Assembly (NCBI GenBank): GCA_035476575.1
Contig: DATILL010000078.1
Location: forward strand, 1-9,670
Direction: 5' to 3'
Length of the DNA: 9,670 nucleotides
From: DATILL01 sp035476575
GTDB lineage: Bacteria; Actinomycetota; Actinomycetes; Mycobacteriales; JACQDL01
Shown here: piece after piece, positions 1 to 7,138 of the stretch
How the letters are laid out: the number at the start of each line of letters is the position of its first letter
Position numbering within the stretch: the stretch's first letter is position 1
Translations under genes and position numbers: made by a program
The notes under the pieces: model-generated
Databases searched by the model: none
Told to the model about the DNA's origin: nothing
Seen by the model: the letters and a program-made list of their open reading frames with translations, nothing else

Positions 1-21
1 CACCGAAAACGAACAGCATGA
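1..21 (+). CDS. C-terminal end of a DUF222-HNH endonuclease (partial, enters from the left edge)
   Basis: Only the last six codons and the stop are in the window. Read in frame they give H-R-K-R-T-A-stop, identical to the last six residues of the complete DUF222-HNH protein encoded at 5655-6944. One codon differs silently (ACA here, ACC there). The homology continues unbroken into the non-coding tail that follows both genes. I therefore infer that a second, paralogous HNH gene lies just left of the window, reading toward it. The evidence is short on its own; it is the continuous ~93% match of the following 150 bases that makes it convincing. Confidence 0.7.
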   Translation, partial: HRKRTA

Positions 22-174
22 CACGAAAAGAGGAGATCACGCGCCAGCGCCACGGGTGCCGGCGCGACACGCCCGCGGGCCTATGCAGAGCCCGGCCCGG
101 ACCTGGTAAGCGCCTCACCGACCCGCAAGGACACAGTTAATGATCTTGGCATGACGAAGTTCTGCATAAGCCTC
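1..174 (+). repeat. DUF222-HNH 3' tail, copy A (end of a putative mobile element)
   Basis: This stretch matches the reverse complement of 5503-5675 over its whole length, with about 11 substitutions and one single-base indel (roughly 93% identity by eye). It begins in the last codons of an HNH gene and ends at GCATAAGCCTC (164-174), after which the two copies diverge within two bases. Visible pairing: TATGCAGA (82-89) with TCTGCATA (161-168), and hairpin 105-119 (GGTAAG / CTCACC). Its outer end falls inside a minus-strand secreted-protein gene, replacing that gene's 3' part. Function and mobility are inferred, not shown. Confidence 0.85.
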
Positions 175-357
175 CTTGTTCTCGTCGTTGGTGGTGAAGG
201 TGACTGTCGCCGCCGCGAGATGGGCGTCCGGCGCCGTCGCGGCAAGCACCGTCGGTGCTGTCGCCAGGGGTGCGGCCGACGCCGACCCGGCCGCGACGCC
301 GAGCAGCGTGGGAACCGCCAAGCTGGCCAGTGCCAGCCGGTGCAACATCCACTTCAT
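115..357 (-). pseudogene. Secreted protein gene truncated by the DUF222-HNH tail
   Basis: The ATG at 357 is preceded by a good ribosome binding site (AAAGGAG, six bases before ATG). The first ~28 residues are a classical signal peptide: basic start (MKWMLHR), hydrophobic core, and an A-S-A cleavage site before A-P-L. The mature part is Ala/Thr-rich and reaches T-N-D-E-N-K at residue 61. At exactly that point (base 174) the repeat shared with 5503-5675 begins, so the last 19 residues (E-A-Y-A-E-L-R onward) come from the element, not from the host gene. The native C-terminus is missing. It lies downstream of, and on the same strand as, the metallopeptidase at 577-2091, about 220 bases away. I do not recognise the family; too little of the mature domain is left. 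It could still make an 80-residue secreted peptide. Confidence 0.65.
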
Positions 358-576
358 AGCTGTCTCCTTTATGCAAGCGCCCGCGATGGGTGCTGCTGAT
401 CGACGCTACGGACGGCCGAAGACAACTCATCGACAAACGAGCGACAGCCGACCTGTGGCAGCACCAGCTATCGCCCCACGGCCGATCGCGTGGTGCCGGA
501 AACTAGGCCTACGCCGCGGTGACCGTGCAGCAAGCCTTCGGCCGGTGGGGGGTAGGCGCCGTTCGGTCGGCGGGGC

Positions 577-2091
577 TCACTCGCCGAAGGCGTGCCCGCT
601 CAGGATGTGTTGTCGGGCTTGGGCGGCTCGGGCGGAGGGCAGCAGGCCCCCCTTGACGAACATCTGCGCCGTGGTCGGCAAGAACAGCCCGCTGCTGCCG
701 AGGGGGTACGGCCCCCTCGGCATGAAGGGATCCACGTCTAGCGTTGCCTGGCGCTGCCCGGAGTCCGTGGATTTCACCATCGGGCCGCGCAGGGTGAGCC
801 ACTGCGTCTGGGCCCGGAAGACGAGCGCGACCGGGCTGCCGTTCGGGGCCGCCTTGGTGATCTGCTCGACCCGGACCGAGCTCGTCTGCGCAGGCACTGG
901 CCTGACCCGGGTGGGCCCGACAGCCCCGGCGAGGGCCGCGGCGTGCTCGGACCCGGCGACCGAGCCGCGGGAGGTGACCGGATAGCCAGGCTTTCCCCAC
1001 TCGCTCTGGTCGATGAACACCCGGGGATGCATGAGCATGGTGAGGTAGTAGGGGTGGAGCGGATCCTGTGTCCCCGGCTCAGGGGTATGTGCGAGACCGA
1101 GGGTATGACCGAGCTCGTGGGCGACGTCCGAGCCCAGGCCGAGGTAGTGGAAGTCCCTCGCGGCGGGCGCGGCGGGGGTGGCCGCGAGCGGGGGGACGAA
1201 GGCGGAGGTGTCCGTAGACCGGCTCATCCACGCCCACTCCTGCGTCAGCGAGCCGTTCACCGCGACGATGGCGAGCGGCCCGGCGAACCCTTTCAGATCC
1301 TTGGCCACGGCTGCGCCGTCGGCGTTGCTCTCATCGCGCCCCCACGCCGCGTAGGTGAGGCCCATGCGCTCGAAGGCCGAGACGAGCACGATGTTCACGA
1401 CCCGCTCGGTGGCGGACCCGCGCAGGGTGTCCTGGAAAGCCTTGTGCCGCTTTAACCCGGCCTCCGTCGCGGTCCGCAGGTCTTGGTCGGCTTTGACCAG
1501 CAGGTTCATGGTCTGGAGCGGCTTGGTCGCCGCGGCGCGTACCTCGATGCCGGCCGGGCGCCAGTAGGCGGCCACGTCGTTGAGCACGCGTGCGGTATCC
1601 AGCTCCGCGCCGTGCACGGTGATGCCCTGGTACGGGCCGGGGTCGGCGTCTGGGTCGAACGCGTCGGGGTCGACCGGCGAGACGCTGCACTGCCAGATCC
1701 GCACCGCCACGGGGAGGGAGTCGCGTACCCGCGGCGTGATCCGTGCGACCAAGCTGCTGGCCTGCCAGACCTCGACGTTGCACGGCACGTGGGCGTCGGA
1801 GCTCTCGTCGCTCAGCGTCGCCGCCGCTCCACGCAGGTACAGCAGGCCCGATCCGGCCGGGACCGTCGCGGCGTTCCCCGCCGCCTCGGCCGCCGAGGCG
1901 CCGACCGTCACCCGGCCCTGACCGGCCGTCACCCGCGCCTCCAGCGGCGCGCCGGGCTGCGCCTCCACCCGCACCGCGACCGTGTCCCCGGTGGTGATCC
2001 CCACGCTCGCGGGCACTCCTCCAGGCGGCGCGTCCACGTACGGCGATGCCGCGTCCGGCCCCCCGATGACCGCCCGCACGACGTTGGCCAT
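577..2091 (-). CDS. Zinc metallopeptidase, metzincin-like (HELGH motif)
   Basis: A 504-residue protein predicted to hydrolyse peptide bonds using a zinc ion. The zinc site is plain: H-E-L-G-H-T-L-G-L-A-H at residues 325-335 fits the metzincin pattern HExxHxxGxxH, with three His ligands and catalytic Glu326. A following L-T-M-L-M-H (about 350-355) is a candidate Met-turn. The ~320 residues before the motif hold an Ala/Val/Gly-rich, probably beta-rich region and then segments (about 200-290) that look like the N-terminal part of the protease fold (V-V-N-I-V-L-V, G-P-L-A-I-V-A-V). The start ATG at 2091 has a strong GGGGAGGGG ribosome site four bases upstream. There is no signal peptide or membrane segment, unusual for this class, so it is either cytoplasmic or exported by a non-classical route. 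I cannot assign it to a named peptidase family; the zinc motif is certain, the substrate unknown. Confidence 0.85.
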   Translation of the reverse strand: MANVVRAVIGGPDAASPYVDAPPGGVPASVGITTGDTVAVRVEAQPGAPLEARVTAGQGRVTVGASAAEAAGNAATVPAGSGLLYLRGAAATLSDESSDAHVPCNVEVWQASSLVARITPRVRDSLPVAVRIWQCSVSPVDPDAFDPDADPGPYQGITVHGAELDTARVLNDVAAYWRPAGIEVRAAATKPLQTMNLLVKADQDLRTATEAGLKRHKAFQDTLRGSATERVVNIVLVSAFERMGLTYAAWGRDESNADGAAVAKDLKGFAGPLAIVAVNGSLTQEWAWMSRSTDTSAFVPPLAATPAAPAARDFHYLGLGSDVAHELGHTLGLAHTPEPGTQDPLHPYYLTMLMHPRVFIDQSEWGKPGYPVTSRGSVAGSEHAAALAGAVGPTRVRPVPAQTSSVRVEQITKAAPNGSPVALVFRAQTQWLTLRGPMVKSTDSGQRQATLDVDPFMPRGPYPLGSSGLFLPTTAQMFVKGGLLPSARAAQARQHILSGHAFGE

Positions 2092-2342
2092 GGTCCCCTC
2101 CCCGTCCCCGGTAACCTACCCGGACCAGTCACCGGGGCATACCCGGATGTTCGTCCTGTTTCTCCTCGGTGGCCCATCATGATCCGGTTTCCAGCGCGCG
2201 CCAGGTAGCTCAGGAAGACTACTCACAAGACGCCGGGCAACTGGTGACGGAGGACCGGCGCGACGTTGCGCGCCACCTTGCCGCGTTGCTCGGCGACGCG
2301 CAGGGCACGGGAGAGGACACGGTGCGCCGCGGCGGCGCCATC

Positions 2343-3497
2343 TCAGGCCGCTGGGGGCGGGTCGAGCCGGTAGACCCGCTGGGCGTTGCCGGCGCCGATC
2401 ATCTGGGCGTAGCGGGCGGCGTCGGCGGCAGCGATGTCGCCGTCGGCGACCCAGCCGTCGAGCACGCTGCCCAGCGCCCGGCGGAGCTGCACGGCGCCGA
2501 GCAGGTGCAGCTCGGCCAGCCCGAAGGCGTCGGAGGAGTAGAGGAGCTTGCCGAACGGCGCGAGCTCCAGCGTCTCAGCGAGTACGGCGGCTGCCCGTGC
2601 TCCGACATAGTTCAGTGCCAGCCCGATGTCGCAGTACACGTGCGGGTAGACGCTGGCGAGGAACGCGGCCTGCCGGTGGTAGGGGTAGCAGTGCAGCAGC
2701 AGCACGGTTGTGCCGGTGCCGGCGATGCCGGCGCAGAAGTCGGTGAGCAGTGCCGGGTCGCTGCGGTGCAGCCGCAGGTCGGGGTCGCCGAACCCGGTGT
2801 GCAGTTGCAGCGGCATGGCAAGCTCGGCGCCGGCCCGGAGCAGGTGGCGCAGCAGTACCGGGTCGGTTACGCGGTACCGGCCGAGGCGTTCACACCTGGC
2901 GAGCCAGGAACCGGCGGCCGCGGTGACCTCGGCCGGCCGGGGCGGCGCCGGGTCCAGGTCGAGGCTGGCCCGGTAGGCGACGACGGACTTGAGCCCGACG
3001 GCGGTGGCGGCCTGGTCGGCCAGCCGGTCGGCGAACGTCCGGGCGAAGTCGGCGGCGGCGACGCCGTCCGCGGCGACCTGTTCGGCGAGCGCCTCCAGCC
3101 GCAGCACCCGCCGTACCCGTGCCCCGCTCGCCGCGGTGAGCGCCTGCGCCGGCAGCGGTTCGGCGGGCTGGTAGCCATCGTCGACCAGCAGGTCGGCGAC
3201 GCCCGCTGCGTGCAGCAGTCGGCGGTTGGCCTCGCCGGCGCCCAGCTCGGCTCGGCGGGTGAGGTAGTCCTCGGGCAGCGGGTGCGGTGGCAGGTCGAGC
3301 ACCGGGGCACACCAGCGGCGTACGGCGAGCCCGAGCAGGGTGTCGAAGGTGCTGCCGCCTGCGCTGGCGGGATCGTGCGCCTCGGTGAGCAGGCGTTCGA
3401 AGTCCGGCCGGGCCAGCTCGGCGCCGGTCACGCCGTGGCAGTGGTGGTCGACCAGCCGCAGGCCGTCGAGCACCGCGCGGGCGCTCAGTATCTCCAT
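2343..3497 (-). CDS. Amidohydrolase-2 family protein (FluG N-terminal-domain type)
   Basis: 384 residues, metal-dependent hydrolase of the TIM-barrel amidohydrolase superfamily. Likely metal and catalytic residues are visible in order: D-H-H-C-H (His19 and His21) on strand 1, Lys170 in G-L-K-S-V-V-A-Y-R, His233 in Q-L-H-T-G-F-G-D, His269 in L-L-L-H-C-Y-P-Y-H, and Asp323 in Y-S-S-D-A-F-G. The length and the H-T-G-F-G-D and S-S-D-A motifs fit the domain found at the N-terminus of fungal FluG. The ATG lies inside the end of the upstream synthetase gene, overlapping it by 13 bases, so the two are probably translationally coupled. Inference: it cleaves an amide related to the product or substrate of the neighbouring gamma-glutamyl ligase. 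The exact substrate cannot be read from sequence. The coding region is intact with no missing key residue. Confidence 0.85.
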   Translation of the reverse strand: MEILSARAVLDGLRLVDHHCHGVTGAELARPDFERLLTEAHDPASAGGSTFDTLLGLAVRRWCAPVLDLPPHPLPEDYLTRRAELGAGEANRRLLHAAGVADLLVDDGYQPAEPLPAQALTAASGARVRRVLRLEALAEQVAADGVAAADFARTFADRLADQAATAVGLKSVVAYRASLDLDPAPPRPAEVTAAAGSWLARCERLGRYRVTDPVLLRHLLRAGAELAMPLQLHTGFGDPDLRLHRSDPALLTDFCAGIAGTGTTVLLLHCYPYHRQAAFLASVYPHVYCDIGLALNYVGARAAAVLAETLELAPFGKLLYSSDAFGLAELHLLGAVQLRRALGSVLDGWVADGDIAAADAARYAQMIGAGNAQRVYRLDPPPAA

Positions 3498-4873
3498 CGC
3501 GTGGCCGCCACCACCGCCTCGGGCGTCGCGCCGGCGAACAGCGCGACCTCGGCCCGGCGGACGTCCACAAAGGACTCGTACAGCCGCTCACCTAACGCGC
3601 CGCGCAGCGTGTCGGACCGCTCCAGGTGGCCCAGCGCCTCCGGCACGCTCTGCGGCAGGCGGGTGACGCCGTGGCCGGCAACCTGGCCGGCCTCAGCCGC
3701 CGGGTCGCCCGTGACCTCCTCCGGAAGCCGCCGGCCTTTGTCTACTGTGGACAGACCGGCGGCGAGCACGGCACCGGCCACCAGGTACGGGTTCGCGCTG
3801 AGGTCGAAGCATTTGACCTCAGCGTTGGCCGCCCGGTCCTGCTCTCCCGCCGACCCGGTGACGAACCGCAGCGCGGCCTCGCGGTTCTCCCGGCCCCAGC
3901 ACTGGTAGGCCCCTGCCCAGTGCGACGGCACCAGGCGCAGGTAGCTCGGCACGCTGGGCGCGCCAATCGCCACCAGCGCCGGAAGCTCGGCAAGCAGCCC
4001 GGCCAGGAACGACTCGCCGTCTGCGGTCATGCCGCACGACCGGTCCCCGCCGGCGAACAGGTTCACACCATCCCGGCGCACGCTCAGGTGGACGTGGCCG
4101 CCGTTGCCCACGGTGCCGGCGACCACCACGGGAGCGAACGTGGCCCGTAGCCCGTGCCGGGCCGAGACCGCCCGGATGGTCTCCCGTACCAGCACCGCCG
4201 CATCGGCCGCCGCCACCGGGTCGGTCGGGCCGACCGAGACCTCGAACTGGCCCGCCGCGTACTCCGGATGCACCTGCAGCACCGGCAGCGACTCGGCGGC
4301 GAGCGCGACATGCACCGCCCGGCAGTAGTCGGACAGCTCGACCAGGCGGATCATGCCGTAGCCGGGGCCGGCACATGCCGGCACGAACTGGTCGTTCTCC
4401 TCGACGCCAACCGCCCACTCAACCTCGAAACCCATCCGGACCTGGAGTCCGGCCTCGGCCGCCCGATCGACCATTCGGCGCGCGAACAGCCGCTGGCACA
4501 CCGGATACGGCTCGCCGTCCTGGGTGTACCGGTCGACCGGCGCCCAGGCCCAGCCCGGCTGCGCCGCGAGCCGGGTAAGCCGGTCAAGGTCGGGCAGCAG
4601 CCGCAGGTCACCGTCCGGGCGGCCGCCTGGCGCGACGCTGTCGTCGACCAGGAACGCGTCGAAGACCGGCGACATACCGACACCCCACGCCGCTGCCTGG
4701 ACCAGGCCGGCCAGCGGCACCGTCTTGACCCTGACGATGCCGGCGTTGTCGACGAAGGTCAGCGCGACGGCGTCGATCTGCTCCTGGCCCAGCGCGGCGA
4801 CCAGCTCCCGGCCCCGCCCCGCCCGGCGCTCCCGTTCGTCGAGCTCCAAACACGCCGTACCCGACGTTGCCAT
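3485..4873 (-). CDS. Glutamine synthetase-like gamma-glutamyl ligase (FluG C-terminal-domain type)
   Basis: 462 residues, glutamine synthetase fold. Family reaction: ATP-dependent joining of an amine to the gamma-carboxyl of glutamate. N-terminal beta-grasp domain about 25-115 (A-L-T-F-V-D-N-A-G-I-V-R-V-K). Metal-binding glutamates Glu150 and Glu152 (G-F-E-V-E-W), Glu204 and Glu211 (H-P-E-Y-A-A-G-Q-F-E), and the N-G-G-H-V-H ATP-site motif (257-262). The R-E-N-R-E-A-A-L-R segment (328-336) corresponds to the NRS-type substrate loop. At 352-362 the run E-V-K-C-F-D-L-S-A-N-P has Lys where true glutamine synthetases usually have Arg, arguing against ordinary ammonia assimilation and for an organic amine. 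The E. coli PuuA and Streptomyces GlnA3/GlnA4 type enzymes are relatives in this sense. The start ATG at 4873 follows GGAGGGGAGG by four bases. First gene of a coupled pair; a decayed permease sits 23 bases upstream. Confidence 0.88.
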   Translation of the reverse strand: MATSGTACLELDERERRAGRGRELVAALGQEQIDAVALTFVDNAGIVRVKTVPLAGLVQAAAWGVGMSPVFDAFLVDDSVAPGGRPDGDLRLLPDLDRLTRLAAQPGWAWAPVDRYTQDGEPYPVCQRLFARRMVDRAAEAGLQVRMGFEVEWAVGVEENDQFVPACAGPGYGMIRLVELSDYCRAVHVALAAESLPVLQVHPEYAAGQFEVSVGPTDPVAAADAAVLVRETIRAVSARHGLRATFAPVVVAGTVGNGGHVHLSVRRDGVNLFAGGDRSCGMTADGESFLAGLLAELPALVAIGAPSVPSYLRLVPSHWAGAYQCWGRENREAALRFVTGSAGEQDRAANAEVKCFDLSANPYLVAGAVLAAGLSTVDKGRRLPEEVTGDPAAEAGQVAGHGVTRLPQSVPEALGHLERSDTLRGALGERLYESFVDVRRAEVALFAGATPEAVVAATRWRY

Positions 4874-4896
4874 CCGGCCTCCCCTCCGCCGTACGC

Positions 4897-5502
4897 TCAG
4901 GGCTGCTGCTCGGCTGGCCGCGGCGGCGTGGCCCGGCCCAGATACGCTGACCGATCAGGTACAGCCCGACAGCAACCTGCGGTGACACTAACGCGATCCC
5001 GCCGACCACAGGGAACCAGCGGCCCACCAGATCCTCGCACCACCGATCGACACGCCGCCGGAGCCGTTCAAGATCAGCGGCGTCCACCACCCGCTCAGCG
5101 TCACGATGATGCCGACCAGCGCGGGGAGCCCGCCGATGGCCACAGCCAGAACACCACCGGGAGCGCCAGCGAGCCGCCTCGTACCGCGGCAGGAACCTCC
5201 GGATGATCAGTACGTCGACGAAGAGCACGATCATCGAGATGTACCAGATCACCGTGACAGCGGCCTGCGGCACGTCGTAGACCTTTGTCTGGACGTTCAC
5301 CGCAGAGCTGCCCGGGCCGCTGGCCGACGGGAAGGCGACGAACGCCAGCAACGGAGCTTGACACGGTCACGGCGAGGGCGGTCACCCGCGCCGACCCACC
5401 TTCCGCCGCCGGCACGTGACCATCACCGCCAGGTGTCCAGCAGATACGCGGCCATCACCGCGAGCGCCCAAACAGGTAGTGAGTGACCGCGGACTGCTCT
5501 AG
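4897..5502 (-). pseudogene. Amino-acid permease (APC-type) C-terminal remnant, multiply frameshifted
   Basis: Membrane-protein segments can be followed on the minus strand only by switching frames. From about 5351 to 5155: L-A-F-V-A-F-P-S-A, K-V-Y-D-V-P-Q-A-A-V-T-V-I-W, then the hydrophobic Y-I-S-M-I-V-L-F-V-D-V-L-I-I-R-R-F-L-P-R-Y. A second frame continues with I-G-G-L-P-A-L-V-G-I-I-V-T-L-S-G-W-W-T-P-L-I. Back near 5010-4945 come V-G-G-I-A-L-V and G-L-Y-L-I-G-Q-R. A last frame ends A-E-Q-Q-P-stop at 4897. These resemble the last transmembrane helices of an APC-superfamily permease. The N-terminal helices are absent: the gene stops at tail copy B. Its end is 23 bases from the synthetase start, so it was probably the transporter of the same operon. 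No intact product is possible. Family assignment is moderate; decay is clear. Confidence 0.65.
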
Positions 5503-5594
5503 GAGGCTTATGCAGAACTTCGTCAAGCCAAGATCATCGACTGTGTCCTTGCGGGTCAGTGAGGCGCTTACCAGGTCGGGGCGGGCTCTGTATA
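5503..5594 (+). ncRNA. Candidate structured RNA at the tail end (antisense to the HNH gene)
   Basis: Pairing is inferred from comparing three copies. The closing stem (5509-5516 with 5587-5594 here; 82-89 with 161-168 in copy A; 7208-7216 with 7285-7293 in copy C) survives substitutions. Read on the strand beginning GAGGCTTATGC, changed pairs stay G-C or become G-U, whereas on the HNH-sense strand the same changes become A-C mismatches. The inner hairpin (5559-5571) shows a compensatory U-A to C-G change in copy C (7232/7242). No promoter or transcript is visible, and the signal could equally be a DNA hairpin recognised by a protein. Confidence 0.3.
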
Positions 5595-5605
5595 GGCCCG
5601 CGGGC

Positions 5606-5640
5606 ATGACGCGCCGGCACCCGTGGCGCCGGCGCGTCAT
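5606..5640 (-). terminator. Strong hairpin after the HNH stop codon
   Basis: A perfect 13-bp stem (ATGACGCGCCGGC, 5606-5618, with its complement at 5628-5640) and a 9-base loop lie 14 bases beyond the HNH stop. There is no T-run after it, so it is not a textbook intrinsic terminator, though GC-rich actinobacterial hairpins of this kind may stop transcription. In copy A the equivalent stem keeps its CGCGCC/GGCGCG core but has lost outer pairs. It may instead belong to the structure of the tail. Confidence 0.4.
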
Positions 5641-5654
5641 CTCCTCTTTTCGTG

Positions 5655-6944
5655 TCATGCGGTTCGTTTTCGGTGTCGGTGGTGGCGGATGGGTTTGCGT
5701 TCGGGGTCGATGGTGCGTGGGGGGAGGAGCTCGGGTAGTCCGTCTTCTGCTGTTCGTACGTCCCAGCCGTTGTGGTGTACGGCGCGGTGGTGGTGTCCGC
5801 AGAGCAGGACGCCGTTGTTCTGGTCTGTTCTTCCGCCGTTGGCCCAGTGGACGCAGTGGTGGACCTGGCACCACTGGTAGGGGCGGTCGCAGGCGGGGAA
5901 CACGCACCCGCGGTCCCGGAGGATAATGGCCCGGCGGGCCGCCCCGACAAAGTGGCGGCTCCCCCGGCCGAGGTCGAGGGGCAGGCTTTCCCCGCCGAGG
6001 ACGGCGGGGATGACGTGGGCCTCGCAGGCGATCCGCCGTACCTGGCTGGCGGGCAGCACGTCCCCGGTGGGCAACAGCCCGACACCGGTCGCGGCGGCGA
6101 GCTTGTCGTACGGCATGGTGACGATGAGGGTGGGGCGTTCGCCGCCGTTGTCGGGCAGGTCGCCCATGCGCAGGGCGCGCTCGGCGAGGTCGACGAGTGC
6201 GTCTGCCATGCGCTGGCCGTGGGTGCGGTCGTCGCGGACGCCGTTCTCGGGGTCGGCGGGGCGGGGCGCGGCCAGCGGGTCGAGCGCGACGCGCAGCGTC
6301 TCGGCGCCTTCGGTGTCCAGGAACCCGCAGATCCGCTTCAGCCCCGGCCCGGCCGGGGAGATCCGCAGGTCACGGCGGGTGTACGCCTCGGCGGCCTCCC
6401 GCTCGGCCTGCCTGCGGAGCAGCTCGTCGTTGTGGTCGGGGTCGACGACGTCCAGGACGCAGCGGCCGAGCAGGGCGACCTCGTCGGGGTTGAAGGTGCC
6501 GGAGTGCGCGACCAGCTCCCGCTCCGCCGCGACCCGGGTCCCGGCCGGGGTCTCGGCCGGCAGCGCCCGGATCGCCTCGGCGATCACCTGGGCGTGCTCG
6601 ACGCTGATGGCCCCGTCCGCCAGCGCCGCCGCGGTCTCCGGCAGGTCGCCGTCCAGGGCCTGGGCGAGGCGGAGCAGCCGCCCGGCCTCGCCGGGCCGCA
6701 CGTTCAGGGCGTCGCGAAGCCAGGCTTTCATGGTGGGTGCGTCATGCGCGGCGGCCAGGCCCCGGGACTCCGCCTCCCGCACCAACGGCAGCAGCAACGC
6801 CCCGGCCAGCTGCCCGACCTGCTGGTGCACCCGCACCAGCAGGTCACCCACTGCCGCGTCGGAAAGCCCCCACAACCGGGCGTCACGACAGGAGCCGAGC
6901 AGCACCGAGATCTGCTCGACCACCGAGGCGACCACATCCGACAT
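5655..6944 (-). CDS. DUF222 domain HNH endonuclease (13E12 repeat family)
   Basis: 429 residues. The helical DUF222 region fills roughly residues 15-300 (W-G-L-S-D-A-A-V-G-D-L-L, L-A-D-G-A-I-S-V-E-H-A-Q-V-I, and T-H-G-Q-R-M-A-D-A-L-V). The HNH nuclease motif follows at about 345-392: R-G-C-V-F-P-A-C-D-R with Cys347 and Cys352, the H-H pair at 362-363, N-G-G-R-T-D, Asn377, then L-L-C-G-H-H-H-R. All key HNH residues are present, so the nuclease should be active on DNA with a divalent metal. I chose the ATG at 6944: it gives the usual family N-terminus, whereas the 84 in-frame residues upstream are low-complexity and unlike the family. No clear ribosome binding site precedes it (TTATTCTTCTTGC). 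Members occur in many copies in actinobacteria; in M. tuberculosis they are the REP13E12 repeats, which the phiRv1 phage uses as attachment sites. The cellular role is unknown. Confidence 0.9.
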   Translation of the reverse strand: MSDVVASVVEQISVLLGSCRDARLWGLSDAAVGDLLVRVHQQVGQLAGALLLPLVREAESRGLAAAHDAPTMKAWLRDALNVRPGEAGRLLRLAQALDGDLPETAAALADGAISVEHAQVIAEAIRALPAETPAGTRVAAERELVAHSGTFNPDEVALLGRCVLDVVDPDHNDELLRRQAEREAAEAYTRRDLRISPAGPGLKRICGFLDTEGAETLRVALDPLAAPRPADPENGVRDDRTHGQRMADALVDLAERALRMGDLPDNGGERPTLIVTMPYDKLAAATGVGLLPTGDVLPASQVRRIACEAHVIPAVLGGESLPLDLGRGSRHFVGAARRAIILRDRGCVFPACDRPYQWCQVHHCVHWANGGRTDQNNGVLLCGHHHRAVHHNGWDVRTAEDGLPELLPPRTIDPERKPIRHHRHRKRTA

Positions 6945-7138
6945 GCAAGAAGAATAAAAGAGGCCACCGACAAAACCGCCCCGCGAACCCGAGCCCCCCG
7001 GCACAAAACTTGAGAAACTTCGGTGAGTACAGCGGCGAGCGCCCAGAGTAGTCCCGGTGGCAGGCCAGTCGCCGCACCGCGACCGGCGCGGCAGCACAAC
7101 CCCCGAACAACAGCACCCACGCCATCCGCCGCACAGCA

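Larger units (their letters stand above)
5503..5675 (-). repeat. DUF222-HNH 3' tail, copy B
   Basis: Reverse complement of copy A (1-174), about 93% identical including one single-base indel. It spans the last six codons of the HNH gene at 5655-6944 plus about 150 bases, and ends at GAGGCTTATGC (5503-5513, the reverse complement of GCATAAGCCTC). Outside it the flank begins ACTGCTCTAG, unrelated to the flank of copy A. Copies A and B therefore form a long inverted repeat around the 175-5502 segment. Stems: 5509-5516 with 5587-5594, hairpin 5559-5571, and a 13-bp perfect stem 5606-5640. Confidence 0.85.

Noticed and set aside
1..174. Tail as a group I or group II intron end
   Set aside because: I could not find the conserved core (P7-like or domain V-like) elements, and the flanking genes are not rejoined across any unit.
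2092..2342. Possible small gene or attachment site between the metallopeptidase and the amidohydrolase
   Set aside because: No start with a ribosome site, no tRNA-like fold and no repeat was found; left as unassigned intergenic DNA.
2169..3908. Long plus-strand open frame of 579 codons
   Set aside because: It is antisense to the synthetase-amidohydrolase pair, has no recognisable domain, and is the usual by-product of GC-rich codon bias.
4154..5206. Plus-strand open frame across the synthetase start and permease remains
   Set aside because: No family features; crosses the well-supported synthetase start on the other strand.
5772..7013. Plus-strand open frame of 413 codons opposite the HNH gene
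   Set aside because: Low-complexity G/R/V-rich translation fully shadowed by the DUF222-HNH gene, which has a complete nuclease motif.
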